Positions 1-5,752 are shown, numbered from the stretch's first letter. The stretch is DNA of 7,103 bases from Betaproteobacteria bacterium UBA6904 (GCA_002451175.1 DKBI01000312.1:1587-8689); one strand, 5' to 3'. Notes: generated from the letters alone by a model not told the origin. Numbers and translations are program-made.

Positions 1-152
1 GTCGCGAAGCGCTCGCGCAGGCGCCGCCGCACCGTGCGCTCGATGAGCTGCGTGCAGGTCAGCAGGCGCAGCCACAGGCGCAGCGCGCGGTGGTCGCCCG
101 CGTGCGCCGCGCTTTCGCGGTCCGCCGTCACGGCCCGGGGCTGGACGCTCAT
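1..152 (-). CDS. MarR-family transcriptional regulator (N-terminal part only)
   Basis: The reading frame starts at ATG 152-150 and runs off the left edge, giving 50 complete codons. After a polar leader of about 20 residues comes a helix reading LRLWLRLLTCTQLIERTVRR and then RLRERFAT. This layout, an amphipathic dimerisation helix leading toward the winged-helix domain, is typical of MarR-type repressors in Burkholderiales. The DNA-binding helices lie outside the window, so the family call rests on the N-terminus alone. It is transcribed in the same direction as the SRPBCC gene upstream of it (stop at 231), across a 78-bp gap that contains an AT-rich patch and so may have its own promoter. 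Family members usually respond to small aromatic or lipophilic ligands, but no ligand can be inferred here. Confidence 0.7.
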   Translation of the reverse strand, partial: MSVQPRAVTADRESAAHAGDHRALRLWLRLLTCTQLIERTVRRRLRERFA

Positions 153-160
153 CGAATGAG

Positions 161-184
161 GTTTGAATAGATTAAGCTTGAAGC
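161..184 (-). promoter_or_regulatory. AT-rich patch upstream of the marR-like gene, possible promoter/operator
   Basis: This short AT-rich island in otherwise very GC-rich DNA lies 10-30 bp upstream of the ATG at 152. It contains the palindrome AAGCTT (174-179) and TTGAA twice (163-167 and 178-182). MarR regulators often bind dyads overlapping their own promoter, so a promoter or autoregulatory site is plausible. No convincing -35/-10 pair stands out, and the role is inferred from position and composition only. Confidence 0.3.
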
Positions 185-211
185 ATTCTGCCCCGGAGGC
201 GCCGGCTTGTC

Positions 212-231
212 ACGCTGCACCGCGGCAGCGT
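212..231 (-). terminator. Small hairpin at the SRPBCC gene stop, weak terminator candidate
   Basis: ACGCTGC (212-218) and GCAGCGT (225-231) form a perfect 7-bp stem with a 6-base loop. The stem begins at the TGA stop of the 231-839 gene. No U-tract follows on the minus strand, so this is not a canonical intrinsic terminator. It could be a weak terminator or a 3' stabilising hairpin between this gene and the marR-like gene. Confidence 0.3.
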
Positions 232-839
232 CAGGGCGCCGCGCGGCCCGACTCGAGCCAGTAGATCGCGAAGCCGAGCGCGATGAGCGCCGCGTCGGCG
301 ACGGCGATGACGAGAACCAGGAACAGGACCCGCCGCCCGGCCGGTTTCATCGGCAGCCAGACGCGGCGCATCGCCCACCGGTACAGCGGCACCCAGCGCC
401 AGCGGCGGTCGCGCTCGAGGAAGATCTTCAGCGCGACGCCCCAGGCGTGGAGGCTGCGGTCGACCAGCTCGGGAGAGACGGCCCCGCCCTCCTCCGGGCG
501 GCGGTATTCGTCGGTGATCGTCAGCCGGCTTCCCCGGCCTGCCGGCGCGACCTCGAACCGCGTGTGCCGCTTCGGCCCGGAGGCGAAATCGATGCGCCAG
601 GCGTCGTCCGACTCCACCGCCAGGCGCCCCTCGAGCACGACAGGCAGCCCGTTGCTGTGGTTGTGCGCCGACGCGCGAAACACGTCCGGCGCGTTCTGCT
701 GCCAGGACTCGAATTCCAGAAACGGGTTGATGCGGTAGAGCATCTCGAGACGGCGGCAGAAGGCGGCCAGCTCGCTCGGCGCGAGCGGCGTCTCGAGCAC
801 GACCCAGGCGGCGTCGCGCTGGTCGCTCGCCGAGGTCAC
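231..839 (-). CDS. SRPBCC-like protein with C-terminal membrane anchor
   Basis: This is a 202-residue protein. The chosen start is GTG 839-837, which overlaps the TGA of the upstream stress-protein gene (GTGA) and so suggests translational coupling. The frame is open further upstream (to 992), but that part is an Arg/Ala-rich shadow of the neighbour. Residues 11-140 resemble a SRPBCC/START-type ligand-binding fold: alternating strands such as WRIDFASGPK and RHTRFEVAPA, and SRLTITDEYRRP, followed by the C-terminal helix region around 125-141. A very basic, Trp-rich stretch (about 144-170, RDRRWRWV to WLPMKPAGRR) precedes one hydrophobic span (171-194). The topology is probably a cytoplasmic domain tethered to the inner membrane. 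It is the last gene of the permease-led cluster. The fold call is from strand pattern and recall, not alignment, and the ligand is unknown. Confidence 0.72.
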   Translation of the reverse strand: MTSASDQRDAAWVVLETPLAPSELAAFCRRLEMLYRINPFLEFESWQQNAPDVFRASAHNHSNGLPVVLEGRLAVESDDAWRIDFASGPKRHTRFEVAPAGRGSRLTITDEYRRPEEGGAVSPELVDRSLHAWGVALKIFLERDRRWRWVPLYRWAMRRVWLPMKPAGRRVLFLVLVIAVADAALIALGFAIYWLESGRAAP

Positions 840-1300
840 TTCGGATACGGCGCGACGAGCAGCGGCGCGGCCAGGCCCCGCACCAGCACGTCCAGCTGCA
901 TCCGCGAGCGCAGCCCCTGTGCGCCCGGCGGTCGCGGCGCGCCGATGACGACGAGATCGGGATTGACGTCCGCCGCCCAGGCGAGCACGCATTCCGCCGG
1001 CTTGCCGAGCACCACGCGATGCTCGAACCGCAAGCCGCGCGCCACGGCCAGCGCGCGAACGCGGGCGATGCCTTCGTCGATTTCCCTCTGCAGTTCGCCT
1101 TCCACGTGGCGCGCATAGACATCGCGCGTGCGGGCGTTGTTGAGCCAGTCGTCGCCCATCATGCCCTTCCAGAAATCCGGCACGACGACCAGCTGGGCAA
1201 GCCGCCCGCCCGCGGGCGCGAGCTCGAGTGCGAGGCTTTCCGCGGCGCGCGCGCCGGCGGTCCCGTGACTCGCAAGGAGAATGCTCGAATACTCAGCCAT
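836..1300 (-). CDS. Universal stress protein (UspA-like) domain protein
   Basis: This is a 154-residue single-domain protein, normal for the Usp family. The start is ATG 1300, where the domain begins (MAEYSSILLASHGTAGA). An in-frame ATG at 1351 would add 17 low-complexity residues and is disfavoured. The fold is recognisable: strand 1 at 6-10, the strand LVVVPDF near 37-43, the GKPAECVLAWAADVNPDLVVIG core (99-120), and a final strand PLLVAPY (146-152). The ATP-binding signature is degenerate. The usual Asp after strand 1 is absent (ASHGT), and the G-2X-G-9X-G(S/T) loop reads GAPRPPGAQG with no terminal GS/GT, ending in QLD. The protein may therefore not bind ATP in the UspA manner. The gene lies 99 bp after the small membrane-protein gene and is coupled by a 4-bp overlap to the SRPBCC gene. 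Confidence 0.85.
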   Translation of the reverse strand: MAEYSSILLASHGTAGARAAESLALELAPAGGRLAQLVVVPDFWKGMMGDDWLNNARTRDVYARHVEGELQREIDEGIARVRALAVARGLRFEHRVVLGKPAECVLAWAADVNPDLVVIGAPRPPGAQGLRSRMQLDVLVRGLAAPLLVAPYPK

Positions 1301-1318
1301 TACGCCACCGCCCCGCGA

Positions 1319-1377
1319 GCCGGCCCCAGGGGAAGCGTCGACGCGTCGCAACGCGCACCGGCGGCCCTGGGGCCGGC
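1319..1377. repeat. 13-bp perfect inverted repeat in the leader of the usp gene
   Basis: GCCGGCCCCAGGG (1319-1331) and CCCTGGGGCCGGC (1365-1377) are exact reverse complements separated by 33 bp. The loop contains two overlapping 10-bp palindromes, GCGTCGACGC (1335-1344) and CGACGCGTCG (1339-1348). On the minus-strand transcript the structure sits between the small membrane-protein gene (ends 1400) and the Usp start (1300), its base 18 bases before the ATG. There is no U-run. It could attenuate transcription, protect the upstream message, or affect Usp ribosome access; the function is inferred. Confidence 0.6.
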
Positions 1378-1399
1378 CGCCGGCATGCCGTCGGTCAGA

Positions 1400-1525
1400 T
1401 CAGACGACGAACACGTACACCAGCAACGCAATGATCAGCGACAGCACCAGGGCCATGAAGTCCTCGTGCCGATCGCTCGGAAACACCGTCAGTGCCGTGC
1501 CGCGGTCGAATTTCTCTTCGCTCAT
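1400..1525 (-). CDS. Small single-span membrane protein (41 residues)
   Basis: The frame reads from ATG 1525-1523 to TGA 1402-1400. It begins MSEEKFDRGTALTVF, continues PSDRHEDFMA, and ends in an uninterrupted hydrophobic helix (about residues 24-41, LVLSLIIALLVYVFVV at the C-terminus). A good ribosome-binding sequence (GGGGAG) lies 6 bases before the ATG. The gene starts 15 bp after the permease stop, on the same strand. These features (a strong site, tight spacing, a charged N-terminus followed by a single span) argue for a real gene despite its size. Small single-span proteins next to transporter genes are often accessory or stabilising subunits, so a role with the permease is a reasonable inference. 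I do not recognise the family. Confidence 0.72.
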   Translation of the reverse strand: MSEEKFDRGTALTVFPSDRHEDFMALVLSLIIALLVYVFVV

Positions 1526-1531
1526 GTCGGT

Positions 1532-1537
1532 CTCCCC
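1532..1537 (-). promoter_or_regulatory. Ribosome-binding site of the 41-residue membrane protein
   Basis: The minus strand reads GGGGAG followed by ACCGAC and then ATG, a 6-base spacing. The site falls in the 15-bp gap between the permease stop and this gene, and is the main evidence that the short frame is translated. Confidence 0.65.
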
Positions 1538-1540
1538 GGT

Positions 1541-3127
1541 TCAGACGGTTTCTGCGACCAGCAGCCACACCACGATCAGCGAGCCGACGGCCTTGAGGAC
1601 GCCGACCACGCTCCCCACGACGAGCGGCGCGCCGCCCGCCTGCCGGATGGAGGCCATGGTGATCTGCATTCCCAGCCCGACGAGGCCGAAGGTGAAGAAC
1701 CACGCGATCAGGTCGCGGAACATGGCAATCTTCTTCGCCGTGTGGCGCACCGCGCGGTGCGCCTTGACCAGCACGTCGTTCGCCGCCTTGCTCATGACCT
1801 TCGCATTGACCACGCCGCGCAGCGTGTCGTCGTCCTCGATGGACATCAGCTTGCCGTTCTCGATCAGCCGCTGCAGCGCCGCCTTCTGATCCTGGCGCTG
1901 CACCTTGTCGGCTTCGGCCTTCAGCGCACCGCGATCCTTCTCGCCGAGCAGCTTGCTGACCGGCTTGCCGTCCTTGTCCTTGGACGTCATCGCCTTCTCG
2001 CTGTTGTCGAAATACGCGCCCTGGTAATGCTGCGCAGGGGCGAAGATTCCCGTCGAGGACAGGGCGAACATGAGAATGAAGCCGAGCACGAAGACGGGAA
2101 ACTTGCCGACCACGACCTGCACCAGATCGACCTGCTGCGCGCCGGCCTCGCGCCGCACGTACCAGACCGCGAGCCAGAGCACGATGATCGGCAGGAACAG
2201 CACGCGCGTGATGTTGAAGATCTCCGCCACCTTCAGCGTTTCGATGCCGTTCGGCTGGAAGGCCAGCGCCGCGCCGGCGACCTGCGCCGAGTTCAGGATG
2301 CCGGTGCCGGCCCAGGCGCCGAACTGGATGTAGCCCATGCCGAGCGCCTTGCCGATGATCGGAAAGATGAACATGCACAGCACGCCGAAGAGCAGGATCG
2401 TGCCGATCGTGTACGCGATTTCGATCGACTTGGCCTTCACCACCGGCGCCGAGGCGACCGCAGCCGAGACGCCGCACACGCCGACGCCGGCCGAGAGCAC
2501 GCCGGTCATCGAGTTGGGCATTCCGCGGCGCGCGCCGAACCAAAGGACGACGCCCACGGAGCCCAGCACGAAGACGCCGATCAGCACGACCGAAAGGCGG
2601 CCGAGTTGCGCCAGCTCGGCGAGACTGTACAGCGTGCCTAGCAGGATCACGCCGGTCTTCAGGCCCAGGCGCGACAACCGCACGCCGTTCTCCGCCCAGC
2701 CTGGGACCTTGAACACGTTGACGATGACGATCCCGGCGAGAATCCCCATCACGACGTAGTTGAGGTTCAGGATGCTGGCGAAGTTGAAGCCGAGCGCCGG
2801 TTGCGCCGCCCGCCCCCACTGCCCCATGAGCGGATCGAGGCCCCACTTCACGACGAATGCCACGAGCATGATGAACACGACGCCGCCGACCATCGACAGC
2901 AGGTAATCGCCGTTACCCTCCTTCGGCGGCGCCAGCAGCTGCCAGAGTCCCGCGACGATCGCAACGGCGCCGAAGGTATAGCCGAGGATGCGCATCTCCC
3001 CGACGTGCCTCGACGTGCCGAGGAACTTGATCAGCTCGTCGAATGCGCCGGATTGCACGAGATATGCGTACAACACCATCACGATGCCGATGACCAACGG
3101 CCATACCGACTTGCGTGTGTAAACCAT
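1541..3127 (-). CDS. YeiH-family (putative sulfate exporter family) permease with large hydrophilic insertion
   Basis: This is a 528-residue inner-membrane protein. The start at ATG 3127 is supported by GGGGAGG 6 bases upstream; the open frame extends to 3229, but those 34 residues are not membrane-like. Hydrophobic spans lie near 7-24, 47-66, 75-94, 120-139, 156-171, 178-197, 210-229, 239-258, 303-323, 343-362, 471-490 and 501-524. The YeiH/UPF0324 hallmarks are GLKTGVILLGTLYSLAEL (155-172), GVGVCGVSAAVASAPVVKAK (214-233), the YTIGTILLFG helix (239-248), and GAWAGTGILNSAQVAGAAL (270-288). Typical family members are about 340 residues. The excess is an N-terminal hydrophobic extension and a Lys/Asp/Glu-rich segment (about 364-466) between the last two core helices. 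Family members are called putative sulfate or sulfonate-related exporters without firm proof, so the substrate here is unknown. It is the first gene of a likely four-gene unit. Confidence 0.88.
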   Translation of the reverse strand: MVYTRKSVWPLVIGIVMVLYAYLVQSGAFDELIKFLGTSRHVGEMRILGYTFGAVAIVAGLWQLLAPPKEGNGDYLLSMVGGVVFIMLVAFVVKWGLDPLMGQWGRAAQPALGFNFASILNLNYVVMGILAGIVIVNVFKVPGWAENGVRLSRLGLKTGVILLGTLYSLAELAQLGRLSVVLIGVFVLGSVGVVLWFGARRGMPNSMTGVLSAGVGVCGVSAAVASAPVVKAKSIEIAYTIGTILLFGVLCMFIFPIIGKALGMGYIQFGAWAGTGILNSAQVAGAALAFQPNGIETLKVAEIFNITRVLFLPIIVLWLAVWYVRREAGAQQVDLVQVVVGKFPVFVLGFILMFALSSTGIFAPAQHYQGAYFDNSEKAMTSKDKDGKPVSKLLGEKDRGALKAEADKVQRQDQKAALQRLIENGKLMSIEDDDTLRGVVNAKVMSKAANDVLVKAHRAVRHTAKKIAMFRDLIAWFFTFGLVGLGMQITMASIRQAGGAPLVVGSVVGVLKAVGSLIVVWLLVAETV

Positions 3128-3133
3128 GCTCAG

Positions 3134-3140
3134 CCTCCCC
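3134..3140 (-). promoter_or_regulatory. Ribosome-binding site of the YeiH-family permease
   Basis: The minus strand carries GGGGAGG, 6 bases before ATG 3127. This settles the start against the longer frame that begins at 3229. Confidence 0.75.
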
Positions 3141-3202
3141 CTAGGTGGACACTCCGGCGAGCCGCCCCGCGACGCCCATGCGACTCCCTTCTCCGGTCCT
3201 GA

Positions 3203-3233
3203 GCATGCATTGCCGTCACGCATGCACATGTGC
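3203..3233. repeat. GCATGCA repeat pair plus GCACATGTGC palindrome between divergent genes
   Basis: GCATGCA occurs at 3203-3209 and 3220-3226 (17 bp start to start). It is followed by the perfect 10-bp palindrome GCACATGTGC (3224-3233). The cluster lies in the 173-bp region between the divergent permease (start 3127) and exported-protein (start 3301) genes, where regulatory sites for both are expected. I could not identify a convincing -35/-10 pair on either strand here. The operator role is inferred. Confidence 0.35.
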
Positions 3234-3284
3234 GCCCCGATTTCGCTTATTCTTCGTCGTCAGGCGGTGCGCTGCCTCATTCTT

Positions 3285-3289
3285 GGAGG
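3285..3289 (+). promoter_or_regulatory. Ribosome-binding site for the exported DUF600-like protein
   Basis: GGAGG lies 11 bases before ATG 3301, slightly longer than the usual spacing. The two later in-frame ATGs (3322 and 3355) have no comparable site, which is why 3301 is preferred. Confidence 0.45.
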
Positions 3290-3300
3290 TGTGCCCGGTT

Positions 3301-3927
3301 ATGGGCCAAATCAATAATTTCATGACCCCCACAGCAACTTTTATCACCGCGGCAATGAGATCGCGAATCGAGAAGAGCTCGCAATTCGCGCATGAGCGGC
3401 AGACTTGGTTCATTGCTCGATGGTGCGGCGCAGCGGCGATTGCCGCAGCGATCTGCGCGACGCCGTCCTGGGCGCAGGACAAGCCCGCGGCAAACCAGGC
3501 GCCCGCCAAGCCCCCGGCGTCGTCAACCAAGGCGGGCGTCAAGCCGCCAGCCAAGAAAACGGACAAGCCGGCTGCCGCCAAACCGAGTTCGGGGGCTGCT
3601 GCGGAGTCCGATGGCGAACGCGCCCTTCAGGAGATCTTCGCCTGCGTTGCGCAGGGCTTGCCGGAGGGCTGGCAGCGCGCCTGGGTGATCGTCACCGAGT
3701 TGTCCGGTGACGGCAAGGAGCGCACGTTCGAGGGCCGGTTTCAGGTTTCCATGGACGCCTCGGGCGACAAGCGCTGGAATTTCGTGCCGTGCAATACGCG
3801 CGACGTCGCGCAGCGTGTATACGGGTTGAACGACTTTCTCGAGCCGGAAAAACGCGCCTGGAAGGTGGCGACGCTCCAGTTCACGCGGGACGGGAAGTTC
3901 GAGCTGAAATACGACTACACGCGCTGA
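3301..3927 (+). CDS. Exported protein with Ala/Pro/Lys linker and DUF600/YezG-like C-terminal domain
   Basis: The protein has 208 residues from ATG 3301, or 190 if ATG 3355 is used. A Sec signal is visible: basic residues (R33, R40), a hydrophobic core CGAAAIAAAICAT (42-54) and an AXA-type site PSWA|QD (cleavage after 58). From 3301 the signal would be an unusually long 58 residues; from 3355, 40. Residues 59-105 form a low-complexity Ala/Pro/Lys linker. The domain (106-208) begins with a helix, then LPEGWQRAWVIVTEL (120-134), and ends WKVATLQFTRDGKFELKYDY (187-206). This PEGW...W opening and the 'L-F-DGKF-YDY' closing resemble the DUF600/YezG immunity-type fold, recalled by eye. Cys115 and Cys164 could pair in the periplasm. 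No partner toxin is visible in the window. The gene is divergent from the permease and converges on the dehydratase gene. Confidence 0.75.
   Translation: MGQINNFMTPTATFITAAMRSRIEKSSQFAHERQTWFIARWCGAAAIAAAICATPSWAQDKPAANQAPAKPPASSTKAGVKPPAKKTDKPAAAKPSSGAAAESDGERALQEIFACVAQGLPEGWQRAWVIVTELSGDGKERTFEGRFQVSMDASGDKRWNFVPCNTRDVAQRVYGLNDFLEPEKRAWKVATLQFTRDGKFELKYDYTR
3362..3390 (+). repeat. Stem-loop in the signal-peptide coding region
   Basis: CGCGAAT (3362-3368) pairs with ATTCGCG (3384-3390), and CGAG (3369-3372) with CTCG (3378-3381). This gives an 11-bp stem with a 2-base bulge (CA) and the 5-base loop AAGAG. It begins 4 bases after the ATG at 3355 and lies inside the coding region if translation starts at 3301. 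It could slow initiation at 3355 or be incidental. Confidence 0.45.
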
Positions 3928-3937
3928 GGCGACCCGG

Positions 3938-3970
3938 GGGCCCGCGCTCCGCGCACGATCTCGCGGGCTC
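3938..3970. terminator. Possible bidirectional terminator between convergent genes
   Basis: GCCCGCG (3940-3946) and CGCGGGC (3962-3968) form a perfect 7-bp stem, extendable by a G-T and a G-C pair to 3938-3970, with a 15-base loop. It occupies the 58-bp gap between the stops at 3927 (plus) and 3986 (minus), where a shared terminator is expected. Neither strand has a U-tract, so efficiency is uncertain. Confidence 0.35.
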
Positions 3971-3985
3971 TACGCCGAGCGAGAC

Positions 3986-5686
3986 TCACGCCTTGCGCAG
4001 GAAGTCGAAGTCGCAGCCTTGCTCGGCCTGCAGCACGTGGTCCATGTACAGTTTTGCGTAGCCGCGCGCCGGCGCCACCGCGGGCGGCTGCCACTCGGCG
4101 CGGCGCCGGGCGAGCTCCTCTTCGCCGACCAGCAAGTCGATGCGCCGCGCGCTCACGGAGAGACGGATCCGGTCGCCCTGGCGCACGAGGGCCAGTGTGC
4201 CGCCAATGGCCGCCTCCGGAGAGACGTGCAGCACGATCGTGCCGAACGCCGTGCCGCTCATGCGCGCATCGGAAATCCTGACCATGTCCTTGACCCCGGC
4301 ACGCGCGAGCTTTGCCGGTATCGGCAGGTAACCGGCCTCCGGCATCGCGTAGCCGCTCTTCGGGCCGGCGTTCTGCAGCACGAGAAAGTCGTCCGCCGTG
4401 ACATCGAGCGCCGGATCGTCGATCCGCGCCGCAAGGTCGTCCAGCGAATGAAACACCACGGCGCGCCCCTCGCGCTCGAACAGCCGCGCATCCGCGGCTG
4501 AGCGTTTCAGGATCGCGCCCTGGGGCGCGAGTGAACCGAAGAGCGCGACCAGACCGCCCTCCTTGGAGAGCGGCTCCTGAAACGCCTTCACGACGGCGCG
4601 ATCCACCCAACCGGGTTCGCTTTCGAGTCGCTCGCCGAGCGTCTCGCCCGCTACCGTCAGGGCATCCAGATGCAGCAGCGGCTTGAGCTCACGCAGCACC
4701 GCGCCCAACCCGCCCGCCGCGTGCAGATCGGACATGTAGTGCTGACCCGTCGGCTTGAGATCCACGAGCACGGGCGTCGAGTCCGACAGCGCATTCAGCC
4801 GCTCCAGCGCGATATCGACGCCGGCACGCCCCGCGATCGCCGTCAGATGCACGATGGCATTGGTCGAGCCGCCGATCGCCAGCAGCACGCGCAACGCGTT
4901 TTCGATCGCCTGCGGCGTGACGATCTGCGAGGGCCGGATGGGCTGGTGGGCGAGCGCCACGGCACGCGCCCCGCTCGCTTCAGCGGCGCGCAGCCGATCG
5001 GCATGCACGGCGGGAATCGCGGCCGTCCCGGGCAGCGCCATGCCAAGCGCCTCGGCGATGGCCGCCATCGTCGAGGCCGTGCCCATGACCGCGCAGGTTC
5101 CGGCGGTGGTCGCAAGGTTGCCCTCGATCTCCGCGATCTCCTCCGCATTCACCTGCCCCGCACGATGCAGGGCCCAGAACCGGCGGCAGTCCGTGCACGC
5201 GCCGAGTCGTTCGCCGCGGAACGACGTCGGCATCATCGGGCCCGCGAGCAACTGCACCGCCGGCACGTCCGCCGATACGGCGCCCATGAGCTGCGCCGGA
5301 ACTGTCTTGTCGCATCCGCCGACGAGCACCACCGCGTCCATCGGCTGCGCGCGGATCATCTCCTCGACATCCATCGCCATGAGATTGCGGAACATCATGG
5401 ACGTCGGGCTGAGGAAGACCTCGCCCAGCGAGATGGTCGGAAAGTCGAGCGGCAGCCCGCCGGCGGCAAGCACGCCCCGCTTCACGGCTTCGATCAGTTC
5501 CGGGAAGTGGCGATGGCAGTTGTTGAAACTGCTGCGCGAATCGGCGATGCCCACCACCGGCCGCTGCAACAGCTCGCCGGAGAAGCCCATGGACTTGGCG
5601 AAGGAGCGGCGCAGGTACAGGGAAAAGCCGGCATCGCCGTAGTTGGTCAGGCCGCGGGCCAGACCCTTGCGCGGAGGAGTGCCCAT
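3986..5686 (-). CDS. IlvD/Edd-family [2Fe-2S] dehydratase, probable sugar-acid (aldonate) dehydratase
   Basis: This is a 566-residue, full-length cytoplasmic enzyme. The three Fe-S cysteines are visible: C57 (SFNNCH), C125 (GGCDKT) and C198 (AGTCAVMGTAST). Metal-site residues are E89 (SLGEVF), D126 and K127, the lysine carbamylated in characterised relatives. The probable catalytic serine is S477 in SDARMSGTAFG (472-482). An extra CTDC motif (C164, C167) and NAGPKSGYAMPEAG (439-452) also fit the family. Spacing closely matches Rhizobium L-arabinonate dehydratase as I recall it, which points to an aldonate dehydratase rather than biosynthetic dihydroxyacid dehydratase, though IlvD-type activity cannot be excluded. 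The expected reaction removes water from an aldonate to give a 2-keto-3-deoxy acid. The substrate is unresolved and no pathway partner is adjacent. ATG 5686 has only a weak ribosome site. A promoter and dyad lie upstream. Confidence 0.9.
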   Translation of the reverse strand: MGTPPRKGLARGLTNYGDAGFSLYLRRSFAKSMGFSGELLQRPVVGIADSRSSFNNCHRHFPELIEAVKRGVLAAGGLPLDFPTISLGEVFLSPTSMMFRNLMAMDVEEMIRAQPMDAVVLVGGCDKTVPAQLMGAVSADVPAVQLLAGPMMPTSFRGERLGACTDCRRFWALHRAGQVNAEEIAEIEGNLATTAGTCAVMGTASTMAAIAEALGMALPGTAAIPAVHADRLRAAEASGARAVALAHQPIRPSQIVTPQAIENALRVLLAIGGSTNAIVHLTAIAGRAGVDIALERLNALSDSTPVLVDLKPTGQHYMSDLHAAGGLGAVLRELKPLLHLDALTVAGETLGERLESEPGWVDRAVVKAFQEPLSKEGGLVALFGSLAPQGAILKRSAADARLFEREGRAVVFHSLDDLAARIDDPALDVTADDFLVLQNAGPKSGYAMPEAGYLPIPAKLARAGVKDMVRISDARMSGTAFGTIVLHVSPEAAIGGTLALVRQGDRIRLSVSARRIDLLVGEEELARRRAEWQPPAVAPARGYAKLYMDHVLQAEQGCDFDFLRKA

Positions 5687-5722
5687 GGCTCGATTCTAGC
5701 GGATCGATCTCCAACCGATTGA

Positions 5723-5752
5723 TTTATAAAGGTGGGATAAGTCCCACGTCGA
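5723..5752 (-). promoter_or_regulatory. Putative promoter of the dehydratase gene
   Basis: On the minus strand, TCGACG (5752-5747, 4 of 6 to the -35 consensus) is followed after 18 bp by TATAAA (5728-5723, 5 of 6 to -10). The predicted start near 5716 leaves a leader of about 30 bases before ATG 5686. The region is AT-rich against a GC-rich background. The -10 lies in the 8-bp palindrome TTTATAAA (5723-5730). Confidence 0.5.

Noticed and set aside
840..992. N-terminal extension of the SRPBCC protein to ATG 992
   Set aside because: The extra 51 residues are Arg/Ala/Gly shadow sequence of the Usp gene; the GTG at 839 overlapping the Usp stop is a normal coupled start.
207..1118. 303-codon plus-strand open frame
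   Set aside because: It is antisense to the SRPBCC and Usp genes with an Arg-rich, motif-free product.
1019..2641. 540-codon plus-strand open frame
   Set aside because: It lies antisense to the permease, small membrane and Usp genes; its product is extremely His/Asp/Arg/Gln-rich with no domain pattern, as expected for a shadow in GC-rich DNA.
1395..2846. 483-codon minus-strand open frame
   Set aside because: It is a frame-shifted shadow of the permease on the same strand, Arg/Gly-rich; the overlapping YeiH-type frame has clear helices and family motifs.
3128..3229. N-terminal extension of the permease to ATG 3229
   Set aside because: The added residues are not membrane-like and a strong ribosome site sits before ATG 3127.
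3301..3927. A complete toxin-immunity pair around the DUF600-like gene
   Set aside because: No toxin-like frame is present on either side; the neighbours are a permease and a dehydratase, so only the immunity-like resemblance is reported.
3915..4610. 231-codon minus-strand open frame
   Set aside because: It is a shifted shadow of the C-terminal third of the dehydratase, Arg/Gly/Ala-rich.
4670..5722. 350-codon plus-strand open frame
   Set aside because: It is antisense to the dehydratase, rich in Arg/His and without recognisable motifs, while the opposite frame has intact catalytic residues.
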